Shown piece by piece: positions 1-10,100 of a DNA stretch of 64,000 nt (its first letter is position 1; every line of letters begins with the position of its first letter). The DNA is from Cycas panzhihuaensis (lineage: Eukaryota > Cycadophyta). The notes under the pieces were generated by a model, which was not told where the DNA came from, made no database searches, and saw only the letters and a list, made by a program, of their open reading frames with translations. A program made the position numbers and the translations under genes. The stretch spans positions 100,881,741 through 100,945,740 of the forward strand of contig CM041465.1 of assembly GCA_023213395.1 (NCBI GenBank). Reading direction: 5' to 3'.

Positions 1-1934
1 AATGAAGAAGGCAATGGTCTACCGAGATCAGAGTACTTCCTTTCCCTTGCAAATATCGCCACGTAACCTACACTTATAAAGACCTTTGCCCTCCTAAGAG
101 GGCCACCAAGAAATAGAACAAATATGCATACAATGATATAATGACAAACTGCTGAAATATAACATATTACGTTAGTTAATTCTCCATAAAAGATAACTCT
201 GTAATATCTTCAAAAGAAAGCACTGAAACCTTCTAAGCAAGAAGGAGGTTAGCCTTAGAATGACCAATCCTCCAGTCTATGTACCTCCACGCTACTCTAA
301 AGTGTAAAGAGCAGCAAATAGGATAGCCTACGAGTGAAATAACGAGAAGAGGATGGGTGTTGTAAAGTTTGTGGGCAGTTGTCGGTGTTGTGAATGTGCT
401 ATAGGCAAGAAGTTGTAATGTAGGTGGTACCAAGGCTAAGGATGAGTGTTGGGCATTGTGTAGGGCTGAAAGAAAGGCCCAAAATGAGGCATGCAAGCCT
501 GAGTCTAGTGCAACAAGTGTTGCACACGTTGAAACTCAGCGCAGGCCTGACCCCAAAGGTCTCTAGGGCATACCAAGAAAGGCACATGTGAGGGAGAGGA
601 AGGAGGAGTAGGGTTTACCCTTGGAGAGTAGGCCTAGTAGGTACGGATCCCACCTTACTCCCTCTACTCATGCCTTATGAGTCCTCTCCCACAGCCTTCT
701 TAGAGATAGTTGAGGGAGGACAAGGGATACTGAGGTTATAGACAAGAATAAATAGAAGAATTACACTTTCATACGGTAGGACACTAAGACATGAAGTATA
801 TACTAAAAGAACTTGCCTATGTAAGCTAAACTTATAGCAAAGGATTAACAATGAAGAAGGGTACCTACTGGGCTAAGATAAGGGCAGGTCTGCCCTTGTG
901 GACAGTAGAGAATAGCAGGTTGGAGAAGCTTATAGGGTGTTTTCGAGTTGGAGGAGGAGAGAGCTCGCTAGAGACTAAAGGGTGTATATGGAGGCCACTC
1001 TTGGGTGCAAATCTTTGCTTAGAGATATTGATGGAGGGGCTTGCTGCTGTGAAACAATGGTGCATTAGGTGAATTCTAGGCTGGTATGCCAGAAACACAG
1101 GTATGCCAGGTATTCTATAGAGTATCCCTATGAGAACTAAGAGAAGAGAAGAAGAGAAGTGTTGTTGGAGAGCCAAGAAGATGGAAAATGAGTATGTTTT
1201 TGGGATATATACCTATCCTAACCCTAATTGAGCAATTAGGGTTCGGGTAGGGCTAATTTGGTGACTTATCCACGTGGCAGTTCCATAAAAACGGTGAGAA
1301 TTACCATGATGGATTTTAAAAATAGTGAGAAACAGTCACACTGTGGTAAACTTCGCGGTACTGTGGCAAACTTCACGGTACCACTAAGTTTACAGCGGTG
1401 CGAAACCAGGGTGCAATAATAACAAAAATAAGGGTCATGGGAACCCAAAACAAGGATATCCTGGGCCTAAGAGGGGTCGACCCTCCTATCCATGTGGCTG
1501 GGAATAGTCTGAAGGGGTGAGTTGACTAGACTGAGTAGGATATCACGAGGAAAGAGTCCCAAGAATGCTAAAAATAGGTGAAAGTTCCTACCACTCCTAA
1601 GGAAACTAGGGGTCGTGGTAGCTAACCGAGGTGTGAACGGATCACACTAAATGGTAGGGGCTCGAGGCGATGTGGAGGTAATGCAGAGGGTTGTGGAGTG
1701 CCATGGGGGTACATGACTCGCTGAGGAGTATGTCCCGTGAAGGGTCGTCATAGGCTAGAGACATACAAGGTACTCAAGCGAGACACATAACCAATCGTAA
1801 AATAAGCTAATCAAACCATACAACCCAAATAATGCTCTAATCCACATCTCTGAAGTGGCCGAGATAAGGGAGATAACATACCTATGCTTACCTGATTCGA
1901 TCTATCCATAGCCATTCCCCGTAGCTGGGAAACA
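1..1934 (-). repeat. 3' LTR of outer element E0 (partial, enters from left edge)
   Basis: This stretch aligns by eye along its whole length with 39477-41388 (for example 841 with about 40320, and 1801 with about 41262), so the two are the LTR pair of one minus-strand element. The right end is ..GGGAAACA at 1934, the complement of a canonical TGTTTCCC LTR start. It is followed immediately by a polypurine tract. The other end lies outside the window. A 20-bp tandem duplication at 1341-1380 is absent from the partner LTR. Confidence 0.9.
1205..1243 (-). promoter_or_regulatory. LTR core promoter: TATA box plus inverted telobox-like repeat
   Basis: Read on the minus strand, a TATATAT box (1205-1211) lies just downstream of a perfect inverted repeat AACCCTAAT-N6-ATTAGGGTT (1220-1228 and 1235-1243). 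The arms contain AACCCTAA, close to the plant telo-box. The same pair occurs at 40679-40717 in the partner LTR, and in weaker form in LTRs A, B and C. Conservation at one spot in every LTR supports a U3 promoter role; function is inferred. Confidence 0.6.
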
Positions 1935-1949
1935 CTGCCCCCTTGGCAG
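1935..1949 (-). promoter_or_regulatory. Polypurine tract next to E0 3' LTR
   Basis: The minus strand reads CTGCCAAGGGGGCAG directly before the TGTTTCCC start of the LTR. This purine run is where plus-strand DNA synthesis is expected to be primed. Equivalent sequences sit next to LTR A (9264), LTR B (20567) and the E4 LTR (41518). Confidence 0.7.
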
Positions 1950-2344
1950 TAGAGCCTCGCCACTCGGAAGCATGGTGTGATGGCGAATGCTGGCAACAAA
2001 AACTGTCAGTAGCATATGTATATATAATAATCATAATAGTGATAAGAACCAAGGGTGCTAGCGAGTGTCGTGGCAGAACGCATGGATATGAGGATGAGGG
2101 TTAAGACAATGTAGGGGCTATCTACATGTCACCTAGAGAATCGACTGGAAGCTATGAAGGATGAGGGGGATGCCCCCATCATAAGAGTGCAAGGGAGGTG
2201 CATGATGATTACAAAAGATGGAGTGAATAAACAAACCAGGAGGTTGCCATAGTTTAACCTCATTAGTGGTTGGCTTTCAAAGGTGTGAACAGATCGCAAG
2301 GTGAGGTGCAAGATGGCCTGAGACTTGGGTGACAGGGCGACCGA

Positions 2345-2795
2345 GTAAGTCTCTCAAGGGTGGTCATCAAGAAGAGGAAGGCGACGCTCAAGGATGAGGC
2401 AGATGAGGCTGTCTGCTTTGGCGTTGAGGACCCAAGGGATGTGTTGAATGTTGACAGATTGAAAACAAGCCAGTAGGGACCTGGTGGTCAAGGTAAGGGC
2501 TCTCAAGCATGGGCATCGCATCTAGTAGACCTGGTTGAGATGGGACACCACAACCTGGGAGTCGCAAAGGAGAACAATGGGTCCGTGGTGAAAACGGAGC
2601 GCATCGGTGAGGGCTTCAATAATGGTTATGTACTTAGCTTCGTTATTGGTGGCCTCAAAGAGGAAGACTCTTGAACATAAGAAATCGTGTCTAGAAGGGT
2701 CATGAAGAATCCACGCGATGGCAGAGAGACCAGGATTACTGCGACTTCCACCATTGGTGAAGATGAAGAGGGTCATGGGTAAGAAAAGAAAGTAT
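2345..2795 (-). pseudogene. Archaeal-type RNase H (aRH) of E0, decayed
   Basis: The minus strand encodes an RNase H fold of the archaeal-type class known as a second RNase H in Tat-lineage retrotransposons. Visible landmarks in order are FTNGGSRSNPG (normally D-G-G-S), TNNEAKY with the catalytic Glu, LLCDSQVVVSHLNQVY with the next Asp, and IQHIPWVLNAKADSL with the last Asp. The first catalytic Asp is Asn here (a G-to-A change), and one TAG follows the QVY motif. The domain is separated from pol by a whole antisense gene and lies only about 0.4 kb from the 3' LTR. The open frame continuing upstream to about 3043 is Pro/Leu-rich and has no match I recognise. Confidence 0.8.
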
Positions 2796-2874
2796 CTCGA
2801 TGGAAAGAAATGTAATAGAGTTGAGGGCAAAGAAAAAGGGGCTCGTATGGCTAGCAATAATGGTCGCGAAGGGT

Positions 2875-2900
2875 AGGAGGACCCACCAGGAGGACCCACC
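2875..2900. repeat. 13-bp tandem duplication
   Basis: AGGAGGACCCACC is present twice in direct tandem. The equivalent position in interior 2 (about 21492) has a single diverged unit, so this is a private slippage event in E0. Confidence 0.85.
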
Positions 2901-3326
2901 AATGAGGCTACTTGAGGGTAGAGTGGTTTATCCCACCAACGAGAAAGAATGAGCGGCAAAAAGGCCCCTCTAGGGTGCCAAAGGTCACTTAAGGAAGCGA
3001 AGAGTGATCCCAAATGGAGGGAGTGTTCCCTTTGGAGACCCAAGAGACACGAATGGGCTGCAAAAATGAGTCCAGGAAGGCAAAATGAGCTAAATGAGTA
3101 TAAACTCAGGCATGCATGAGAATGACATGCAAAACGAGATAGAAGGACCTTGGCAGAAATGACTCAGGGAGGCGCCATAAATGCACTTGAAAGAATGAGT
3201 AAAATAAGGGCTACAGAGGCAAAAGAGGAAACATGACCAGAAAGTAATGATGATCAGGGATGAGAGATGGCCTCAAGGGTTGTCTTGAAGGCAAAAATAG
3301 AGGAAGTGCCTACCGGGACCCCCGCT

Positions 3327-3333
3327 TATATAA
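3327..3333 (+). promoter_or_regulatory. TATA box of the antisense PMD gene (E0 copy)
   Basis: TATATAA followed by GGAAACTC lies on the plus strand, opposite to the element's own transcription. It sits about 190 bp before a GTGAGT splice donor and about 660 bp before the PMD exon. The interior 2 copy has TACATAA at 21933-21939 in the same context. The promoter role is inferred from position and partial conservation. Confidence 0.55.
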
Positions 3334-3515
3334 GGAAACTCGATAAAAACAAGATTCATTTTCACGGGCTTGTGAACGAATCAGAGTCCTTTCCCTTACG
3401 CAGCGGAGCACTACCTGACTTCAGAGGCATGTAGGGGAGGATCTGACTGTTGGATCGAGGAGGAGAAAGCCAGTGAGTTCGGGGCGACGAGATCATGATT
3501 GTAAGGGCAGATCCA

Positions 3516-3992
3516 GTGAGTGGATTGCTCGTCCCCTAGTCCATCTTATCCTTTGAAATTTGTTGTTTTTTGTTATTTTTTTAGAGTAGTTTTAGGCCTC
3601 CTAAAGGCAAAAGGCAATCTCCCAGAGTCCAAATTGGGCCCAGAGAGAGGCGAGATCAGGGTATTACATAGCCCTGGTCCCGGTGAGCCTAAGAGTGACT
3701 CACCCAGGTAAAAATTTAGAAATCTTGGGCGGGAAATGCCCCATTTTGAGGGGGTGACATTCGCGATGCAGAAAGATCGCAGGTCGCGATCTTTGTCATG
3801 CGGCCCGATCGCTATGACCAAAGCTAAACTCCAGATCGCAGAGTTTGGCTCAGTGCGAAGGCAAATTTGATGAAAAATGAAAAGATGGCCCTAAGGCCAC
3901 CCAAATCTTAATCAAATGAAGATGAGGGACAATCCAGAGGGCAGAGAGGTGAGTATAAGTAGGATTCTGACTTGTTTTGGGGTGTTTTGCAG
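3516..3992 (+). other. Putative first intron of antisense gene (E0), with hairpin
   Basis: GTGAGT at 3516 and TGTTTTGCAG ending at 3992 form plausible GT-AG borders. The same donor hexamer is found at 22124 and 43246 in the two other copies. The acceptor is kept in E4 (TTATTTGTAG) and weak in interior 2. Inside lies a perfect hairpin AAAGATCGC-AGGTC-GCGATCTTT (3772-3794). No coding content was recognised between the borders. Confidence 0.5.
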
Positions 3993-5112
3993 GCGGTGAT
4001 CGCGGTGGAAAACCACGAAAACATAGGCATGGCGATGTTGAGTTTCATAGAGATGATGTCTTGCAAGGACAAGCAGGTTTTGGCTAGGTGTGGCCTACTA
4101 AAGGTCACGAGGACACCACAGTAAACGTTAGACCAGAGGCTCCTAGTAGACATCGTCTTACATTGGGATAGACAGAGACACATGTTCCATCTCCCCCAGG
4201 TAGGAGACGTGACAATCACACCAGGGGATATCAAGAGGATCCTAGGAGTGCCAACGGCAGGGAGGCCAACATCAATAGGGGCATTGCCTAGCAATGAGGT
4301 AGCACACATGGAGCCAGCCATATTTTTCATGGGCCAGGATAGATGGGAGAGGAGAGGTATCCCATTACAGAGCATGGTTATGTTGGGGGTTCCTCATACG
4401 AGGAAACTGATTACTTTATGCATTCTATTCCAGATATCCTCGAAACAGAAGTATAGGGATATACCCAGTGGATGGATGGACACGGTGAGGAGATGCGAGG
4501 CTGAGGAGAGGCTTAACTGGGCTACCCTTATAGCGACGAACTTAGTCACCCAACTGGATGCTATCCGGGTGGTAGGGAAGGGCGGTTTATCATATAACAC
4601 ATTGTTATAGTGATAGTTTTTTTATCATTTCAGAGCGGTGGCATCGGGAGGGGGACCATACCCCATTTCAGAGTGGGCTCCCATGGTACACAGGTGGCAG
4701 ACTCAATTTAGAGGGACCGAGGACCAAGCGCACATCCATCGCTCGGTGGAGGCTACATCGCTCGACCTCCTCACCATGGTAGATTATATATCAGGAGATG
4801 GTGGAGATGGCAGTGATAGGGATGGCCCATCAAGAGCTGTAGGAGGAGATTCATGTCCATCAGGGACTGTAGGAGTAGAGGCAGGTCCTTCAAGAGCTGC
4901 AGAGGAGAGTAGGGGCCCATTGACACGAGCCCAGAGACTACAGATAGTAGGGAGATCTAGGGAGGCAATGGCACTAGCAGAGGAGGTGAGAGACGTCCCA
5001 GTAGCTGAGGTGGTTGCTGAGGAGGTACTAGAGGAGGAGGAGGTACCAACAGTTGGTGGAGTACCCAGAGTAGAGGCTATCGTCTGAGTCGAGGAGCCAG
5101 TGGCTATAGCAA
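3993..5112 (+). pseudogene. Antisense plant-mobile-domain gene, PMD exon (E0 copy)
   Basis: Read on the plus strand, against gag-pol, the frame from about the ATG at 4029 gives a plant mobile domain (aminotransferase-like PMD family). Landmarks are LLVDIV.HWD, then FHLPQVGDVTITPGDI, RILGVPTAGRPTS, then DRWERRGIPLQ and GGLSYNTLL. A charged Glu/Gly-rich linker follows. TAA stops (about 4120 and near 4610), a local frame change and a TGA at 5085 break it. Related PMD proteins in plants (MAIN and MAIL1) act in transposon silencing; what this version does is unknown. Its presence in three copies (E0, interior 2, E4) shows it belongs to the family and is not a chance frame. Confidence 0.75.
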
Positions 5113-5225
5113 GTAAGACACTACCTTCTCCTATCATCTTTTGATTGCCAGATGTCTAGATGTTGTTTGATTTTGTTTAGTATGTATATGGATACATACT
5201 GACATGTGACATGTTAGATTTGCAG
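5113..5225 (+). other. Phase-1 intron in antisense gene (E0 copy)
   Basis: Donor A|GTAAGA and acceptor ATTTGCAG|GT flank 113 bp. Joining the flanks gives one continuous frame (…VAIA-S-MTEIQRLVEVVV). The E4 copy has an intron at the same place and in the same phase (44923-45044), which also restores its frame. This is the best evidence that the antisense gene was spliced. Confidence 0.75.
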
Positions 5226-5800
5226 GTATGACAGAGATCCAAAGGTTAGTGGAGGTGGTAGTCCGGGAGATGTTCCCCTAGGCCTATGTGGAGGGGCAAC
5301 CTCCTATCTAGGCAGGAGATGAGCCTAGATCGCCAAGTGTACATACGATAACATTCACCTGGTTGGTGAGGGCGAGAGATGTCTGGATAGCGGAGTCCCA
5401 AGACCACAGGGCACGTATGGGACAACTACAGTGGGAGTTGGATGAGACCTGGGTTGAGAGAGATGCCCTTCAAGGTCCAGTACATGCATTGGAGGCTCTA
5501 GGAGGAGCAGGTAGGGACGCCGAGGGTTGCATCCGGATGGTGGTGCTACAGGAATGTCTCCGAGGGATGGAGGAGAGACTCTAAGGAGTGGGGAGAGAGC
5601 GGGATCGTATTCAGGCATGATACGATTAACTAGTAGATGAGGTGGCATCGAGGTCGTCGAAGAGCAGGACCTACACCCACACAGCGACAATGATCCGTAG
5701 GAGGCCTTGAGATGAGGGGAGTGAGGCAGAGAGCTCCCAGAGGCGCAGGAGGAGCTTAAGAGGTATGTGGTCCCTAGGAGAGGGATCACATAGGCCACGA
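5226..5800 (+). pseudogene. Antisense gene, coiled-coil exon (E0 copy)
   Basis: After the intron the frame reads MTEIQRLVEVVVREMFP and continues through ARVRD-like and QWELDETWVERDAL segments to a Glu/Arg/Leu-rich stretch with heptad character (about 5400-5640). This suggests a coiled-coil C-terminal half. The same order is seen at 23904-24530 and 45045-45700. Stops are TAG or TGA at former Gln, Trp or Arg codons. I do not recognise a named domain beyond the coiled coil. Confidence 0.6.
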
Positions 5801-6519
5801 GATAATACCCCAGAAGTAAGGCAACAATAGTAGAGTGTAGGAGTTTTGATTTGATAGGGGAAAGCACGGACCTCCAAGGAGTCACCATATATTACCACAT
5901 GATTGTACTCCTCCCTACAAGGACTCCAACTTCCCACAGATGACGTACCATACCATTTTTATGATATGACACATGAATCATTTTTGTGTATATAGACCAG
6001 GGTGACTAGTACCCCATTTGATATGTGATGATGTGTATGTGATATATGATGGATGATGTATATTTACTTTTACTTGTATGTGTATGTATGCATATGCATG
6101 AGGGTGCATAATGTACGAGGAAGGATATACTATGATGCTTCTGATTGATCATTGTATGATTTGTGCTATGATAATTGTTTGAGTTATACACACTTCCTTT
6201 CATGCAGGGCCATATTCCTAGCAGAAGCATACACGATCACCATGAGAGATAATGATAAACGTATGTGAGGCTAGGAGATAAGGCGGCACACATGTCCACA
6301 TGGGAGTATAGTAGAATATGCAAAGGAAGCACCAATAATGAGGGAGTGACGGCACTCCAACGCATCATCCTAATCGGGGAATGTACTCAAATAGGAGGAC
6401 GAGGTCCCCAACAGAAGGAGGACAAGGGGTTCCGTAGGAGAAACCCAAAAGGAACAAGAAGGCCACCCTAATCCACCATCCTACATGTGATTAGGAGGAA
6501 TGGATACATGCTTAGGATG
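5801..6519 (+). other. 3' part of antisense gene region (E0); possible third exon
   Basis: This stretch contains low-complexity TATG/TGATG sequence and then TTCCTTTCATGCAG ending at 6207. That looks like a splice acceptor and is kept at 46086 in E4, but is CAT in interiors 1 and 2. A short basic frame follows (6265-6471), related to 10658-10879. A third exon is possible; a suitable donor could not be fixed. Confidence 0.35.
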
Positions 6520-6524
6520 GTAGT

Positions 6525-9263
6525 TGGATGCACGTCTATGGGATAGCTACCTAACTGAGTAGGAATAACAAGGGCAATCAATGGCACTATCAAGTGTAGA
6601 TAAGAACCTATGAGTAAGGCAAATACCACGTAGGGCGCCCCGTGCGCTGGAGCACAAGTTCGGGACCTGCGGATGGTACCCAGCTATTTAAAGGTGGTTC
6701 TCCACTTCAGTTAAGAAGAGAGGAGGTGGAAGATTAACCTAGGTAGATCTAGGAGAAGGATCCTCCCACCCTTGGATGGCCGGAACAGAAGGGAGAGAAC
6801 CCTTCGAGGGTTTCCCTAGATTGGAGGGAAATGAGTAAGGGGTGAGTAGGTGAGCAACCTACAAATAAGATCTTCTCGGTTATCTAGCTAGGCGGGAGAA
6901 AAACTGTGGGAAGAGGAAGGGAGGAGGAATGATCGATCAATCAAGAGTTCCCCCCTTCGAAAGAGAAATCAAAAGAAAAGAGAGTGTTATGACGTGCGCA
7001 AGTAAACTAAACCAAGCATAACAAGTCAATAGGACAAGGATGAAGTTTACAAGATGAAGGGAAAAGGTAAAAAGGGGAAACTTCCTAAAACCTTTTCCTA
7101 TGATAGATATAATGCGTGAAATGTAACAAATGAAATATAAACCAAAATAGAGAGTTAGTTTCTCTTTTCCTTTTAAATGATCTAATTAGTACCATACAAA
7201 ATCTTTTAAAGAAACGAAAATGAAGTAGAGTGAGAGCACATACCCGGAATGGAGACGCGGTTGAAGCGGCGGGGTTCCCACGAGATATCCAAGATCGCTC
7301 CACAAAGCACGACGAATGAGAGGGGTCATGGTAGAATGAAGCGTGGGGCTTCCTTACCTTCCCCGGAAGTGACACTAGAGTGCCAAGAAAGGAAAAAAGA
7401 AAATGATGGCAGCAAATGAAATACTAAAATAAAATATAAGTAGGGCACTTACCCACAAGAGAGAAAGAGGAGGAAATCCCTTACGCCCTCTGTGTACCTA
7501 CAAGTAAGCACAAATATCCCTCTCCAAGGAAAAGAGGCTAACAACACAAAATGGAGTCCCAATAACAGGTGCATACATATATGAAAAATAAATCTCTGTA
7601 TCTATATGTTAGTGTACATGAACCACAAGGTTGCAGCAATAATCTATGGCAAAACAATCTACTCAAATGAACAGTAAGTAGATAAGTAAGCCTCAGAGTG
7701 GCCCACTTCCTGTAAAGAGCAACCCTACCCTCCCTTAAGAAGCCACAAGGCAGCGAGGGTATGGCTATAAGACTGGCTGAAAAATGGGACAACAGAGATG
7801 TAAGAAAACCCAAATCAAAGCTCAACAAGGCCGGAGGGCTATGGGAAACAAACCAGACTGTTGAGAAGGGGCTTGAGCTAAGAAAGGTGACTAAGGCTTA
7901 TGTGTGTTGCCTGGATCAAGAGATGAGCCCTCAAACCAGTGCTGTAACAAGTGCCAACGCTGATTTCAGCGGTTAGAAATGGCCTACTAAACCCTTACTC
8001 CACCCCAAGAGCAGCACGGGTTAAAAGGGAGGTTTGGAGGGTAAAAGGCCTCTTAGAGAGCGTGGAAGGTGGTATGGAATCCACCCAACTCTATCCCAAA
8101 CCTTATGTATCCCTTTTGGCCACTGTCCTGGGCATGAAATGTAGGAAAAGAGGCCCTAACAGCAGAGCAAAAAGCTCAAGGGAAACGCAAAAAATAACCC
8201 TTGGAACGAGATAAGACAGCTATTATAAACATGCAAAACCTGGGCATAAATTGGACAAAGGAAAGACCCTAAACCAACAAATACCTGTAGAGAAGATGGG
8301 AGGCATTTGTCTCTATCAAAATCTGCTGGAAAGGGGCTAAGAAATCTGTAGAAAGACTATGGAGTAGCAGGTATGGAGCCCCTACTAAGATGGCTGAAGG
8401 AGAAAGCCTGCACTTGAGACTACTTGATGGCTACCCGGGCAAGGAAGTCCTAGAAACTCTTCAAAGAGACCCTCTCCAAGGTGTGCAAGGGGCTAGGAAG
8501 ATGTCACAGCCGAACCAAAGGAGAGTTGGGTGCTAGAGAATAGTTGCAGGTCCTATAACAGCAGTGGAGTAGTTGGGAACAACAGAGAGCAGGGCGTTTT
8601 TCCTTATGATCCTTCTAAAATAAGGTAAAAAGATCCCTAAAATGACTTAGGTAGGACTTAAATACCTAGCCCCAACTCTAATCGAACGATTAGGGCACAG
8701 TTCGCAGTGAGTTAAGTCATGAGACACGTGGCAATTCTACAATAAATGTGAGAATTACCACAGCAGATTTTTAAAATAAGTTGTGACAGTCCTACCGTGG
8801 TAAACTTCGCAGATCTGCAGAATCTCGCAAGATCGCGAAATCTATCGCGGTGTGGGACCAGAGGCCAAATCTGGCCCAAACAGCCAGCTTAGGCTATGGG
8901 CCAGCGACCTAGGAGGCTGGCAGGGGGCAGGGCCACCTACCCAGAGGCAGACAAGCTAACAAGTTAGCCACAGGGAACAACAACAGGACTCAAAGGTATA
9001 ACAAGTTGACCAAATGACGATGGATCATCAGACAGACAGGGGTGATATGAGCCAAATGGGTCTTAAGGTGAGTAGGGCAGAATGCAGGAAGTGACACGGC
9101 CACCGGGGTGTCACACTCGCTAGGAATACGCCCCCCCTATAGTCATCATAGGCTAGATAGGTGTAGATGTCAACATGACCATCTACGAAATCATAGCATG
9201 CAAGTATATACTCATCACAAAAGAAAACAACAATAAGATGAGAAGCATACCTGTTGGGAAACA
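6525..9263 (-). repeat. LTR A (3' LTR of composite)
   Basis: It begins TGGATGCACG and ends GGGAAACA, and is homologous to LTRs B and C throughout. It lacks about 40 bp near 9250 (the stretch running from GTACTTACC to AGCT in LTR B). TTAAATA at 8658-8664 (TATTTAA on the minus strand) and a CTAAT-N6-ATTAG repeat just to the right mark the promoter. In the first ~130 bp compared with LTR B I count about 17 differences, all transitions. Confidence 0.9.
8658..8695 (-). promoter_or_regulatory. LTR A promoter (TATTTAA and inverted repeat)
   Basis: TATTTAAG on the minus strand is preceded upstream by CTAAT-CGAACG-ATTAG, a decayed form of the inverted telobox-like repeat of E0. The same layout is at 19932-19969 and 34044-34080. 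Confidence 0.55.
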
Positions 9264-9278
9264 CTACCCCCTTGGCAG
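9264..9278 (-). promoter_or_regulatory. Polypurine tract of interior 1
   Basis: The minus strand reads CTGCCAAGGGGGTAG directly before LTR A. Confidence 0.65.
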
Positions 9279-9689
9279 CAGAGCCTTGCCGCTCAGAAGC
9301 ATGGTGTGATGGTGAATGCTGGCAACACAACCGTCAGTAGCACATATGTATGTAGATATATAAATCAAGATCATAACAATAGTCAAGGGTGTCAGCAAGT
9401 GTCGTGGCAGAACACGTGGTTATGAAGGTAGGGGTGGAGACAACATAAGGGCTGCCTATGTGCCACCCGGAAACTGACTGGAAAATACGAAGGGTAAGGG
9501 GGATGTCCCCACCACAAAAGATACAAAGAGGTGTGCATAATCAAGTAGAAGAGATGAGTAAACAGAACTGGCAGTCGCCATAGTTTAACCTCATTAGCGA
9601 CTAAGTTTCGGAGGTGCGAATGGATCGCAAGGCGAAGCACATGATAGCCTGGGGCTTGGGTGACAGAGCGACTGGACAAGCCTCAGGGA

Positions 9690-10100
9690 CGGTCAGCAAG
9701 AAGAGGAAGGCGACGCTTAAGGATAAGGCAAACGAAACTATCTACCTCAGCGTTGAGGACCCGAGGAATGTGCTGAATGTCAATAGATGAGAAGCAGGTC
9801 AGGAGGGATCTGGCAGTCAAGGCAAGAGTTCTCAAGTGAGGGCATCGCATCTAGTAAACTTGGGTGAGATGGGACACCACAACCTGAGAGTCGCAAAGCA
9901 AAATGATAGGTCCATGATGGAAACAGAGAGTATCAGTGATAGCTTCAATAACAACTGCATACTCAGCTTCATTATTAGTAGCCTCTTAGAGGAAGATCTA
10001 AGAGCACAGGAAATCGTGTCTGGAGGGACTGCGAAGAATCCACGCAGCAATAGAAGGTCTAGGGTTACCATAGCTTCTGTCATCAGTAAAAATGTAGAGG
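9690..10100 (-). pseudogene. aRH domain of interior 1, decayed
   Basis: Minus-strand landmarks are LYIFTDDRSYGNPR (first Asp kept), TNNEAEY, LLCDSQVVVSHLTQVY and IQHIPRVLN, with AEVDSF where ADSL is usual. At least two stops and a frame change break the domain. The N-terminal border at about 10096 is cut by the deletion that removed most of the antisense gene. Confidence 0.75.
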
